Origin: Polaribacter sp. | GTDB lineage: Bacteria > Bacteroidota > Bacteroidia > Flavobacteriales > Flavobacteriaceae | NCBI GenBank assembly: GCA_029245665.1 | Contig: JAQWOW010000129.1 | Location: 1 to 7,585 of the forward strand | Direction: 5' to 3' | DNA length: 7,585 nucleotides | Shown: positions 1-5,992 of the stretch, piece after piece | Numbering within the stretch: the stretch's first letter is position 1 | How the letters are laid out: each line of letters opens with the position of its first letter | Translations under genes and position numbers: made by a program | The notes under the pieces: generated by a model | What the model saw: only the letters and a program-made list of their open reading frames with translations | Databases searched by the model: none | What the model was told of the DNA's origin: nothing

Positions 1-331
1 AAATTCAGTAGCCTCAAGAAAAAGAAGAAAAAAAATCTTGAAGGCAGCAAAAGGTTACTTCGGACGTAGAAAAAACGTTTATACAGTAGCAAAAAATGCG
101 GTTGAAAAAGGTATGCTTTATGCATATAGAGACCGTAAAAACAATAAGAGAAACTTTCGTTCTTTATGGATTGTACGTATCAACGCTGCAGCACGTTTGC
201 ACGGAATGTCTTACTCTCAGTTTATGGGGAAAGTAAAAGCGAATAATATCGAATTAAACCGTAAGGTTTTAGCAGACTTAGCGGTGAACAACCCAGACGC
301 TTTTAAGGCAGTTGTTGAGAAAATAAAATAA
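1..331 (+). CDS. rplT: 50S ribosomal protein L20, 5'-truncated
   Basis: L20 binds 23S rRNA early in assembly of the large ribosomal subunit and is needed for that assembly. The reading frame is open from base 2 (base 1 is the last base of a cut codon) and gives NSVASRKRRKK, then the L20 core with FGRRKNV, YAYRDRK, LWIVRINAAARLHGMSYSQF and the C-terminal IELNRKVLADLA. About 109 residues are visible against a usual 114 or so, so roughly the first five residues (MPRSV in relatives) lie outside the window. The TTG at 38 is an internal codon, not a start. In Bacteroidota rplT normally follows infC and rpmI, so these are expected just upstream. A strong terminator begins 24 bases after the stop, marking the end of that transcript. 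The identification is secure from sequence alone. Confidence 0.98.
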   Translation, partial: NSVASRKRRKKILKAAKGYFGRRKNVYTVAKNAVEKGMLYAYRDRKNNKRNFRSLWIVRINAAARLHGMSYSQFMGKVKANNIELNRKVLADLAVNNPDAFKAVVEKIK

Positions 332-354
332 ATAATAATACTTGCTTATATTTT

Positions 355-386
355 AAAAACCCAAACAAAAAGTTTGGGTTTTTTTT
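355..386 (+). terminator. Intrinsic terminator after rplT
   Basis: A perfect inverted repeat pairs AAAAACCCAAAC (355-366) with GTTTGGGTTTTT (372-383) around an AAAAA loop, followed by a T run that reaches 386. The CCCAAAC/GTTTGGG core gives the stem its stability and the flanking A/T runs could make it work on both strands. It lies just after rplT and before the start of the next gene at 413, so it should separate the ribosomal transcript from that gene, apart from any read-through. Confidence 0.9.
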
Positions 387-412
387 ATAAATTTACATCC
401 AAAAAAAAACTT

Positions 413-988
413 ATGAGAGTTTTACTATTATTGCTATTAATTCATACTGCCAACATTGCTAGTGCTCAAGAATTTAGAGAAGAAATAAATAGCATAGATA
501 ATCAGTTTGACAAGATTTATAAAAAAGCCACCAATTACAAGAATTACAAAGTAATTCTTAAAGAGCAATATTTAAATCTAAAATTAAATGTATTAGACTC
601 TATAAAAGATTCAAAACGACTCATTTTTGAGATAGAAAACAGATTACACACTAAAAATAGCACCTTAAAAAAAACAAAGGAACAATTAGTATCTGCTGAA
701 TTTAACTTAAAAGAAGTGATACAAAAAGCAAACTCCATGACCTTTATGGGAGTACAACTCAATAAAACAAGCTACAACCTTCTACTTTGGCTTCTAATTA
801 TCTTTCTAATTTCAACCAGTGTTTATTTTATATTTAAATATAAAAAGAGCATGACAATTACCAAAGAAGCCCAGCGTGTATTATTAGAAAATGAAAAAGC
901 TTTAGAAATCCACCAAAAAAAATCTCTTGTCAGAGAACAAAAATTAAGAAGACAACTGCAGGACGAAATCAACAAACAAAAAAAATAG
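413..988 (+). CDS. Conserved flavobacterial membrane coiled-coil protein, function unknown
   Basis: This is a 191-residue protein. An N-terminal signal peptide (residues 1-18, leucine-rich core, likely cut after ASA) is followed by a charged, Lys/Glu-rich, probably coiled-coil region (about 20-115), one transmembrane segment (about 121-141, YNLLLWLLIIFLI) and a basic helical tail (142-191) ending REQKLRRQLQDEINKQKK. The expected topology is a periplasmic coil with a cytoplasmic tail. From memory, relatives with the same plan and tail occur widely in Flavobacteriia and are often labelled tRNA (guanine-N1)-methyltransferase. That label is not supported, because no methyltransferase motif is visible and the protein is exported. 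The ATG at 413 is chosen because it puts the hydrophobic core at the N-terminus. An in-frame TTG at 374 lies inside the rplT terminator stem and would add a 13-residue extension. No clear promoter or Shine-Dalgarno sequence is seen. The gene is separated from glgA by 155 bases and has no evident tie to glycogen metabolism. Confidence 0.85.
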   Translation: MRVLLLLLLIHTANIASAQEFREEINSIDNQFDKIYKKATNYKNYKVILKEQYLNLKLNVLDSIKDSKRLIFEIENRLHTKNSTLKKTKEQLVSAEFNLKEVIQKANSMTFMGVQLNKTSYNLLLWLLIIFLISTSVYFIFKYKKSMTITKEAQRVLLENEKALEIHQKKSLVREQKLRRQLQDEINKQKK

Positions 989-1074
989 TAAATCCTCAAA
1001 AATTAGCTTGTTAAAAAACATAAAAAATAATTTAAAATTGTCTATTGTACTCGTAAATATAGTTTCTGTAAAAA

Positions 1075-1103
1075 TTTGAAATGATTTTTTAATTATACGT
1101 TTT
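1075..1103 (+). promoter_or_regulatory. Candidate Bacteroidota-type promoter for glgACB
   Basis: TTTG at 1075-1078 is followed after 17 bases by TACGTTTT at 1096-1103, which matches the Bacteroidota -7 box TAnnTTTG at every defined position except the last. This arrangement (-33 TTTG or TTG, then TAnnTTTG) is the known housekeeping promoter form of the phylum. Transcription would begin near 1108-1110, leaving a leader of about 35 bases before glgA. A second box, TAATTTTA at 1109-1116, fits the -7 consensus equally well but has no -33 element at a good distance. In such AT-rich DNA chance matches are common, so this is tentative. Confidence 0.4.
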
Positions 1104-1143
1104 TTTTGTAATTTTAAATGACTTTTTAAAAAAAATTGATTGG

Positions 1144-2544
1144 ATGAATATATTACATATTAGCGCAGAATGTTACCCCGTAGCGAAAGTTGGTGGTCTT
1201 GCAGATGTAGTGGGCGCACTTCCCAATTATCAAAAAAAAACAGGGATTAATAGTAAGGTAATAATGCCTTTTTACAACACCCCGTTTAGTGAAAAAAAAT
1301 CATTTGATGAAATCTATAAAAGCAATCTTAAACTTGGAGACTCCTATTTTAATTTTAGAGTATTAAAATTAAAGAATAGCACACTTGGTTTTGACTTAAT
1401 TTGTATTGACATACCAGAATTACTTTACAAAAAACAAATTTATACAGAAGCAGATACAGAACGTTTTTTGGCATTTCAAATTGCCCTTTTAGATTGGGTT
1501 TTAAGTTCTGAAAAAAAACCAGACCTACTTCACGTCCATGACCATCATACAGGATTAATCCCCTTTATGACGAGTCAATGTTTTAAATACAATGAGTTAA
1601 AAAATATACCAAGTGTTTTAACAATACACAATGCGCAATATCAAGGATGGTTTTCTCATGAAAAGATTTCTCTACTCCCAAGTTTCGAGCTTAAAAACAT
1701 AGGTTTATTAGACTGGAATGGCAATATAAATCCTTTAGCTGCAGCCATAAAATGTGCTTGGAGAGTCACAACTGTATCTCCTAGCTATATGGAAGAACTT
1801 CAAAAAGAAGCCAACGGATTAGAAGCGCTGCTAACTCATGAAAATAAAAAATGCAAAGGAATCTTGAATGGAATTGACTGGAACGTATGGAACCCAGAAA
1901 CAGACGGTAAACTAATTAAAAATTATAAAAAGGCCACTGTTATTTCAGGTAAAAAAGAAAATAAGAAATGGCTATGTACCAAATTCAATCTCGATGTAAA
2001 AAAACCTTTATTCTGTTTTGTCGGTAGACTGGTTGGTGAAAAGGGTGCTGATTTGTTTCCTGAAATTTTTGAAAAATCATTACAAGAAAATAATATTTCT
2101 ATACTTCTTTTAGGAACAGGACAATCAGAAACAGAACAAGCATTAAAAAAACTAAATCACAATAAAAATTACAATTCTTTTATCGGTTATGATGAAACCT
2201 TGGCTCATATATTCTATGCAGGTGCAGACTTTTTAATAATGCCTTCTCGAGTTGAACCTTGCGGATTAAATCAACTCTATGCATTGCGATACGGAACTGT
2301 TCCTGTTGTAAATTCTATAGGTGGATTAAAAGACACCGTTGTGGACATCTGCAACGAAGGTTATGGCATTTGCCATGAAGGAGTATCTGTAGAAAAAGTA
2401 ACGACTGCAATTGCTAGAGCTAATGAATTTTATAGTGAAAAAAAAGAGTTTCAAAAAAATTCAAAAAAAATAATGACATTCGATTATTCTTGGGATAATT
2501 CTGCCAAAGAATATGTGAATTTATACCAATCCTTAAAACAATAA
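1144..2544 (+). CDS. glgA: Glycogen synthase (ADP-glucose), GT5 family
   Basis: GlgA transfers glucose from ADP-glucose to the non-reducing end of an alpha-1,4-glucan in the cytoplasm. At 466 residues it is close to the usual 470-480. The N-terminal Rossmann half (GT5 catalytic domain, about 1-240) opens with MNILHISAECYP and the ADP-glucose-binding KVGGLADVVG (residues 15-24, Lys15), and includes HDHHTGL (132-138) and IHNAQYQG (161-168). The C-terminal half (GT1-like, about 285-460) has FVGRLVGEKG with Arg295 and Lys300, matching the nucleotide-binding pair of E. coli GlgA, and SRVEPCGLNQ with the conserved Glu371. The ATG is supported by alignment with the family N-terminus. There is no Shine-Dalgarno sequence, as is usual in this phylum. 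The gene ends in tandem TAA TAA, 6 bases before glgC, so it is the first gene of a glgA-glgC-glgB operon. The classic KTGGL motif reads KVGGL here, a conservative change that I do not consider disabling. Confidence 0.96.
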   Translation: MNILHISAECYPVAKVGGLADVVGALPNYQKKTGINSKVIMPFYNTPFSEKKSFDEIYKSNLKLGDSYFNFRVLKLKNSTLGFDLICIDIPELLYKKQIYTEADTERFLAFQIALLDWVLSSEKKPDLLHVHDHHTGLIPFMTSQCFKYNELKNIPSVLTIHNAQYQGWFSHEKISLLPSFELKNIGLLDWNGNINPLAAAIKCAWRVTTVSPSYMEELQKEANGLEALLTHENKKCKGILNGIDWNVWNPETDGKLIKNYKKATVISGKKENKKWLCTKFNLDVKKPLFCFVGRLVGEKGADLFPEIFEKSLQENNISILLLGTGQSETEQALKKLNHNKNYNSFIGYDETLAHIFYAGADFLIMPSRVEPCGLNQLYALRYGTVPVVNSIGGLKDTVVDICNEGYGICHEGVSVEKVTTAIARANEFYSEKKEFQKNSKKIMTFDYSWDNSAKEYVNLYQSLKQ

Positions 2545-2550
2545 TAAGTT

Positions 2551-3813
2551 ATGATTAATGAAAACGTACTCTCTATTATCTTGGGGGGTGGTCAAGGTTC
2601 TAGACTATACCCACTTACCGCAGACAGATCGAAACCCGCAGTACCTATTGCAGGAAAGTATCGATTGGTAGATATCCCAATTTCAAATTGTATCAATTCA
2701 GGAATCAAAAGAATGTATGTATTGACACAGTTCAATTCTGCTTCTTTAAATAAACATATAAAAAACACCTATCACTTTAGTTTTTTTAGCGCAGCTTTTG
2801 TAGACGTATTGGCAGCAGAACAAACGATGCAAAGCGACAAGTGGTTTCAGGGAACCGCAGATGCTGTTAGACAAAGTATGCACCATTTCCTACAAAATGA
2901 CTTTAAGTATGCTCTTATTCTTTCTGGTGATCAACTGTACAATATGGATTTTAAAGACATGATAAAAAAGCATGAAGAAAGTAATGCAGCTATCTCTATT
3001 GCTACCTATCCTGTAAACAAAAAAGATGCCACTTCTTTTGGAATTTTGAAAACAGACGCACAAAATACAATTACCTCTTTTATTGAAAAACCAGATGCGA
3101 GCTTATTACCAAATTGGACTTCTGATGTCAGTGATGAAATGAAGAAAGAAGATCGAAATTATCTAGCCTCTATGGGAATCTATATCTTTAATAGAGACTT
3201 ACTAATAACTTTAATGAACAATCCGAAAACTATTGATTTTGGAAAAGAAATCATACCACAAGCTATTCAAAATCATAAAACAGTTAGTTACCCGTATGAA
3301 GGTTATTGGACAGACATCGGAAACATAGACTCTTTTTTCGAAGCCAACTTAGGTTTAACGGATGAAGTGCCAAAATTTAATTTATATGATGAAAATCGAG
3401 TTTACACAAGAGCTAGAATTTTACCTACCTCTAAGATTTCTGGCACCCTGCTTAATAAAGCTGTAATTGCTGATGGCTGTATAATAATGGCACAGAAAAT
3501 AGAACGATGTGTGATAGGAATCCGTGCTAGAATTGGAAAAGATTCAGTACTAACAAACACCTATATGATGGGTAATGATTATTATGAATCTCTAGATAAT
3601 ATAGAAAAAAATAAGATAGTAAATCTTTTAGGTATTGGTAATAGGTGCCTAATTAATAATTGTATCATTGATAAAAATGTTAGAATTGGTGATGATGTTA
3701 AAATTAATGGAGGTCCTCACCTAAAGGATACTGAAACTAAAAATTATACCATCAAAGATGGCATCGTAGTCATCAAAAAGGGAGTTATTATACCAACAGG
3801 AACTGTTATCTAA
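2551..3813 (+). CDS. glgC: Glucose-1-phosphate adenylyltransferase (ADP-glucose pyrophosphorylase)
   Basis: GlgC makes ADP-glucose and pyrophosphate from glucose-1-phosphate and ATP, the committed step of glycogen synthesis, and normally works as an allosteric homotetramer. Its 420 residues comprise a nucleotidyltransferase domain (about 5-270) with LGGGQGSRLYPLT (11-23), KPAVPIAGKYRLVDIPISN (28-46), WFQGTADAVRQ (98-108), the catalytic Asp127 in SGDQLY and sugar-phosphate-binding Lys180 in FIEKP, then a left-handed beta-helix (about 290-420). The sequence resembles cyanobacterial and plant enzymes more than E. coli GlgC, for example VLTQFNSASLN, GNDYYES and the C-terminal half. Lys375 (IIDKN) and Lys410 near the C-terminus align with Anabaena Lys382 and Lys419, the 3-phosphoglycerate activator site. 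Lys36 occupies the place of E. coli Lys39, which binds fructose-1,6-bisphosphate. The gene lies 6 bases after glgA and 9 before glgB. The enzyme assignment is secure; the choice of activator is inference. Confidence 0.97.
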   Translation: MINENVLSIILGGGQGSRLYPLTADRSKPAVPIAGKYRLVDIPISNCINSGIKRMYVLTQFNSASLNKHIKNTYHFSFFSAAFVDVLAAEQTMQSDKWFQGTADAVRQSMHHFLQNDFKYALILSGDQLYNMDFKDMIKKHEESNAAISIATYPVNKKDATSFGILKTDAQNTITSFIEKPDASLLPNWTSDVSDEMKKEDRNYLASMGIYIFNRDLLITLMNNPKTIDFGKEIIPQAIQNHKTVSYPYEGYWTDIGNIDSFFEANLGLTDEVPKFNLYDENRVYTRARILPTSKISGTLLNKAVIADGCIIMAQKIERCVIGIRARIGKDSVLTNTYMMGNDYYESLDNIEKNKIVNLLGIGNRCLINNCIIDKNVRIGDDVKINGGPHLKDTETKNYTIKDGIVVIKKGVIIPTGTVI

Positions 3814-3822
3814 GTAAAATAC

Positions 3823-5730
3823 ATGTCTAAAACAAAAGTATATAGCCGCTTTACAGATTTTGACATCTCTCTTTTTAAAGCAGGAAAGCACTATCGTTTG
3901 TATGAAAAATTTGGTGCTCATATAACTACCTTAGATGGCGAAAATGGCACCTACTTTTCTGTGTGGGCACCAGGCGCTAAAAGAGTAGCTGTAGTTGGAG
4001 ATTTTAATTTTTGGCAAGAAGATGCAAATGCGCTAAATGTTCGTTGGGACGAAAGCGGTATTTGGGAAGGTTTTATACCCAATGTTGGAAAAGGGAGTAT
4101 TTATAAGTATCAAATACAAAGTAGTATTAACGATGTAAAAACTGAAAAAGCGGACCCATTTGCAAGACGGTGTGAGCATCCACCGAAAACTGCTTCTGTA
4201 GTTTGGGAAGATGAATTCGCTTGGAATGATAAAAAATGGATGAAAAATAGAAAGAAAAAGAATGCACTAGATGCTCCTTTTTCTGTTTATGAGGTACATT
4301 TGGGATCTTGGAAGAAAAAAAAGGATCAAAATCGTTTTTTAAGTTACAAAGAATTAGCGAGCGAGTTGGTTGATTATGTTGAAGAAATGAATTTTACGCA
4401 TGTAGAATTTATGCCTATAATGGAATACCCTTATGATCCAAGTTGGGGTTACCAATTAACTGGCTACTTTGCACCAACTTCACGTTTTGGCTACCCTGAA
4501 GAATTTAAATACCTCGTAGATGCATTTCATAAAAAAGGGATTGGTGTCATTCTAGATTGGGTGCCTTCACATTTTCCATCGGATGATCATGGTTTGGGCT
4601 TTTTTGACGGCTCGCACCTATACGAACATCCAGACAAAAGAAAAGGATACCACCAAGATTGGAAAAGTTTAATTTTCAATTATGGTAGAAACGAAATAAA
4701 GGCATTTTTAATAAGCAACGCTCTTTTTTGGTTAGACCAATACCATGCTGACGGCATAAGGGTTGACGCTGTCGCGTCAATACTATTCTTAGATTATTCT
4801 AGAGAAGAAGGGCAATGGGAACCAAATGAGTTGGGAGGACGCGAAAACTTAGATGCAATAAAATTTATCAAAGAAATGAATGCGGCTGTCTATGAAGCAT
4901 TTCCTGATGTGCAAACAATTGCAGAAGAATCTACATCTTTCCCAAAAGTATCTAAACCTATTTATGAGGGTGGACTCGGTTTTGGAATGAAATGGATGAT
5001 GGGTTGGATGCATGATACTTTAGCTTATTTTGCGAAAGAAACTGTTTACAGAAAACACCATCAAAATGGCTTAACATTTAGTTTGAATTATGCATTCACA
5101 GAAAACTTTATGCTACCACTATCTCACGATGAAGTAGTATACGGTAAAAAAGCTTTAGCAGACAAAATGCCTGGTGATGAATGGCAAAAATTTGGAAACT
5201 TACGCTTACTTTATAGTTTTATGTATACGCATCCTGGTGCAAAATTACTCTTTCAAGGTGGTGAATTTGGACAAACAAGTGAATGGGATTTCAATGGTAG
5301 TTTGGAATGGACTTTATTAAATTTTGAGACTCATAAAGGTATTCAAAACTTGGTAAAAGATTTAAATTCGATATACAAAACAGAAGCTGCTTTTCATCAA
5401 AAACAATTTTCAGCAGAAGGATTTGAATGGATAGATCATGGAGATCATGAGAATAGTGTAATATCATATATCAGAAAAGGTGTAAATGAAAAAGACCATA
5501 TAGTTGTCGTTCTAAATCTAACTCAAATTCCAAGGGAAAACTACAGAATAGGTTTGCCAAAATCAGGAATATTAACACCCATTTTTAATAGTGATAAACC
5601 TCAATATAATGGAACAGGAAACTATGATAATATAATGGCGTCTTCTACCTCAATTGAATGGAATGGAAGGAAAAATTCTATTGAATTAAATTTACCTCCG
5701 CTAGGTATGATTGCATTTAAGTACAAATAA
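3823..5730 (+). CDS. glgB: 1,4-alpha-glucan branching enzyme, GH13 with CBM48
   Basis: GlgB cuts an alpha-1,4-glucan chain and rejoins the piece through an alpha-1,6 bond, creating branch points in cytoplasmic glycogen. The 635-residue protein has an N-terminal CBM48-type beta-sandwich (about 35-125, FSVWAPGAKRVAVVGDFNFW), a GH13 barrel (about 150-520) and a C-terminal all-beta domain (about 530-635). The GH13 signatures are complete: DWVPSH (245-250), GIRVDAVAS with nucleophile Asp315, TIAEES with acid/base Glu368, and LSHDEV with transition-state stabiliser Asp436. YEVHLGSW and WGYQLTGYFAPTSRFG are typical of branching enzymes rather than amylases. E. coli GlgB has about 728 residues and an extra N-terminal N1 module, which is absent here; this short form is common in other bacteria. 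The ATG is the only credible start before the CBM48. The gene ends with TAA TGA in tandem and is the last gene of the tight glg cluster. Confidence 0.97.
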   Translation: MSKTKVYSRFTDFDISLFKAGKHYRLYEKFGAHITTLDGENGTYFSVWAPGAKRVAVVGDFNFWQEDANALNVRWDESGIWEGFIPNVGKGSIYKYQIQSSINDVKTEKADPFARRCEHPPKTASVVWEDEFAWNDKKWMKNRKKKNALDAPFSVYEVHLGSWKKKKDQNRFLSYKELASELVDYVEEMNFTHVEFMPIMEYPYDPSWGYQLTGYFAPTSRFGYPEEFKYLVDAFHKKGIGVILDWVPSHFPSDDHGLGFFDGSHLYEHPDKRKGYHQDWKSLIFNYGRNEIKAFLISNALFWLDQYHADGIRVDAVASILFLDYSREEGQWEPNELGGRENLDAIKFIKEMNAAVYEAFPDVQTIAEESTSFPKVSKPIYEGGLGFGMKWMMGWMHDTLAYFAKETVYRKHHQNGLTFSLNYAFTENFMLPLSHDEVVYGKKALADKMPGDEWQKFGNLRLLYSFMYTHPGAKLLFQGGEFGQTSEWDFNGSLEWTLLNFETHKGIQNLVKDLNSIYKTEAAFHQKQFSAEGFEWIDHGDHENSVISYIRKGVNEKDHIVVVLNLTQIPRENYRIGLPKSGILTPIFNSDKPQYNGTGNYDNIMASSTSIEWNGRKNSIELNLPPLGMIAFKYK

Positions 5731-5760
5731 TGACAACTCCTTTTTTTGTCTAATATAATG

Positions 5761-5786
5761 ATAAAAAAAAGCCTTTATTTTTTTAT
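5761..5786. repeat. AT-only inverted repeat after glgB
   Basis: ATAAAAAAA (5761-5769) pairs with TTTTTTTAT (5778-5786) around an eight-base loop, AGCCTTTA. The stem contains no G or C, so it would be weak as RNA. It could contribute to ending the glgACB transcript 30 bases after the glgB stop, but in a gap this rich in A and T runs it may be chance. Confidence 0.25.
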
Positions 5787-5859
5787 ACTTCGCAAAAAAA
5801 TAACGGATTTTTATCACTTTAAAGAAAAATTTCAGCAAGCCTTAAAAGAATTTATATTC

Positions 5860-5883
5860 TGCTTATTTTTAAATAAATAAGCA
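5860..5883 (+). terminator. Candidate terminator hairpin between glgB and the GH31 gene
   Basis: TGCTTATTT (5860-5868) and AAATAAGCA (5875-5883) form a perfect nine-base-pair stem with a TTAAAT loop. This is the strongest inverted repeat in the 262-base gap after glgB. It is followed by ATATTTTAG, only a short and interrupted T run, so termination would be modest. A smaller hairpin, AGAAT-TTAT-ATTCT, sits directly upstream at 5847-5860 and shares the base at 5860. The pair lies about 130 bases after the glgB stop and 110 before the next start, a reasonable place for a boundary between transcripts. A protein-binding site is an alternative. Confidence 0.4.
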
Positions 5884-5925
5884 ATATTTTAGTGTTAGCT
5901 ATTCTAAAAAAATTGTCGTAAAAAT

Positions 5926-5933
5926 TATCTTTA
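5926..5933 (+). promoter_or_regulatory. Possible -7 box upstream of the GH31 gene
   Basis: TATCTTTA matches the Bacteroidota -7 consensus TAnnTTTG at all defined positions but the last and lies about 60 bases before the ATG at 5993, downstream of the 5860-5883 hairpin. No TTG or TTTG is found at the expected 17-21 bases upstream, so the call is weak. I see nothing else in 5731-5992 beyond this box, the inverted repeats and A/T runs. Confidence 0.2.
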
Positions 5934-5992
5934 TGAGTAATTAGAAAGAACCTTTTACGATTTTTTACAAGTTAAAATAAACAACGTAAACA

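Noticed and set aside
373..395. Possible promoter for the 413 gene: TTTG at 373-376 and TAAATTTA at 388-395
   Set aside because: The spacing is only 11 bases, too short for the usual 17-21, and the TTTG is part of the terminator stem.
374..412. In-frame TTG start upstream of the 413 gene, adding 13 residues
   Set aside because: The TTG lies inside the rplT terminator stem and the extension would push the signal peptide core away from the N-terminus; the ATG at 413 fits an exported protein much better.
544..762. Minus-strand open frame of 72 codons
   Set aside because: It lies entirely within the coiled-coil protein gene on the opposite strand, has no recognisable domain and looks like a shadow of Lys/Glu-rich coding sequence.
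1038..1067. Second possible glgA promoter: TTG at 1038-1040 with TAGTTTCT at 1060-1067
   Set aside because: The 19-base spacing is good but the -7 box fits the consensus less well than TACGTTTT at 1096-1103.
2545..2550. Possible regulatory or recoding site between glgA and glgC
   Set aside because: The six-base gap follows tandem TAA stops and is ordinary close operon spacing; both frames are intact and no slippery site or structure is visible.
3721..3921. Minus-strand open frame of 66 codons across the glgC-glgB junction
   Set aside because: It overlaps the conserved C-terminus of GlgC and the N-terminus of GlgB, and its translation shows no family resemblance.
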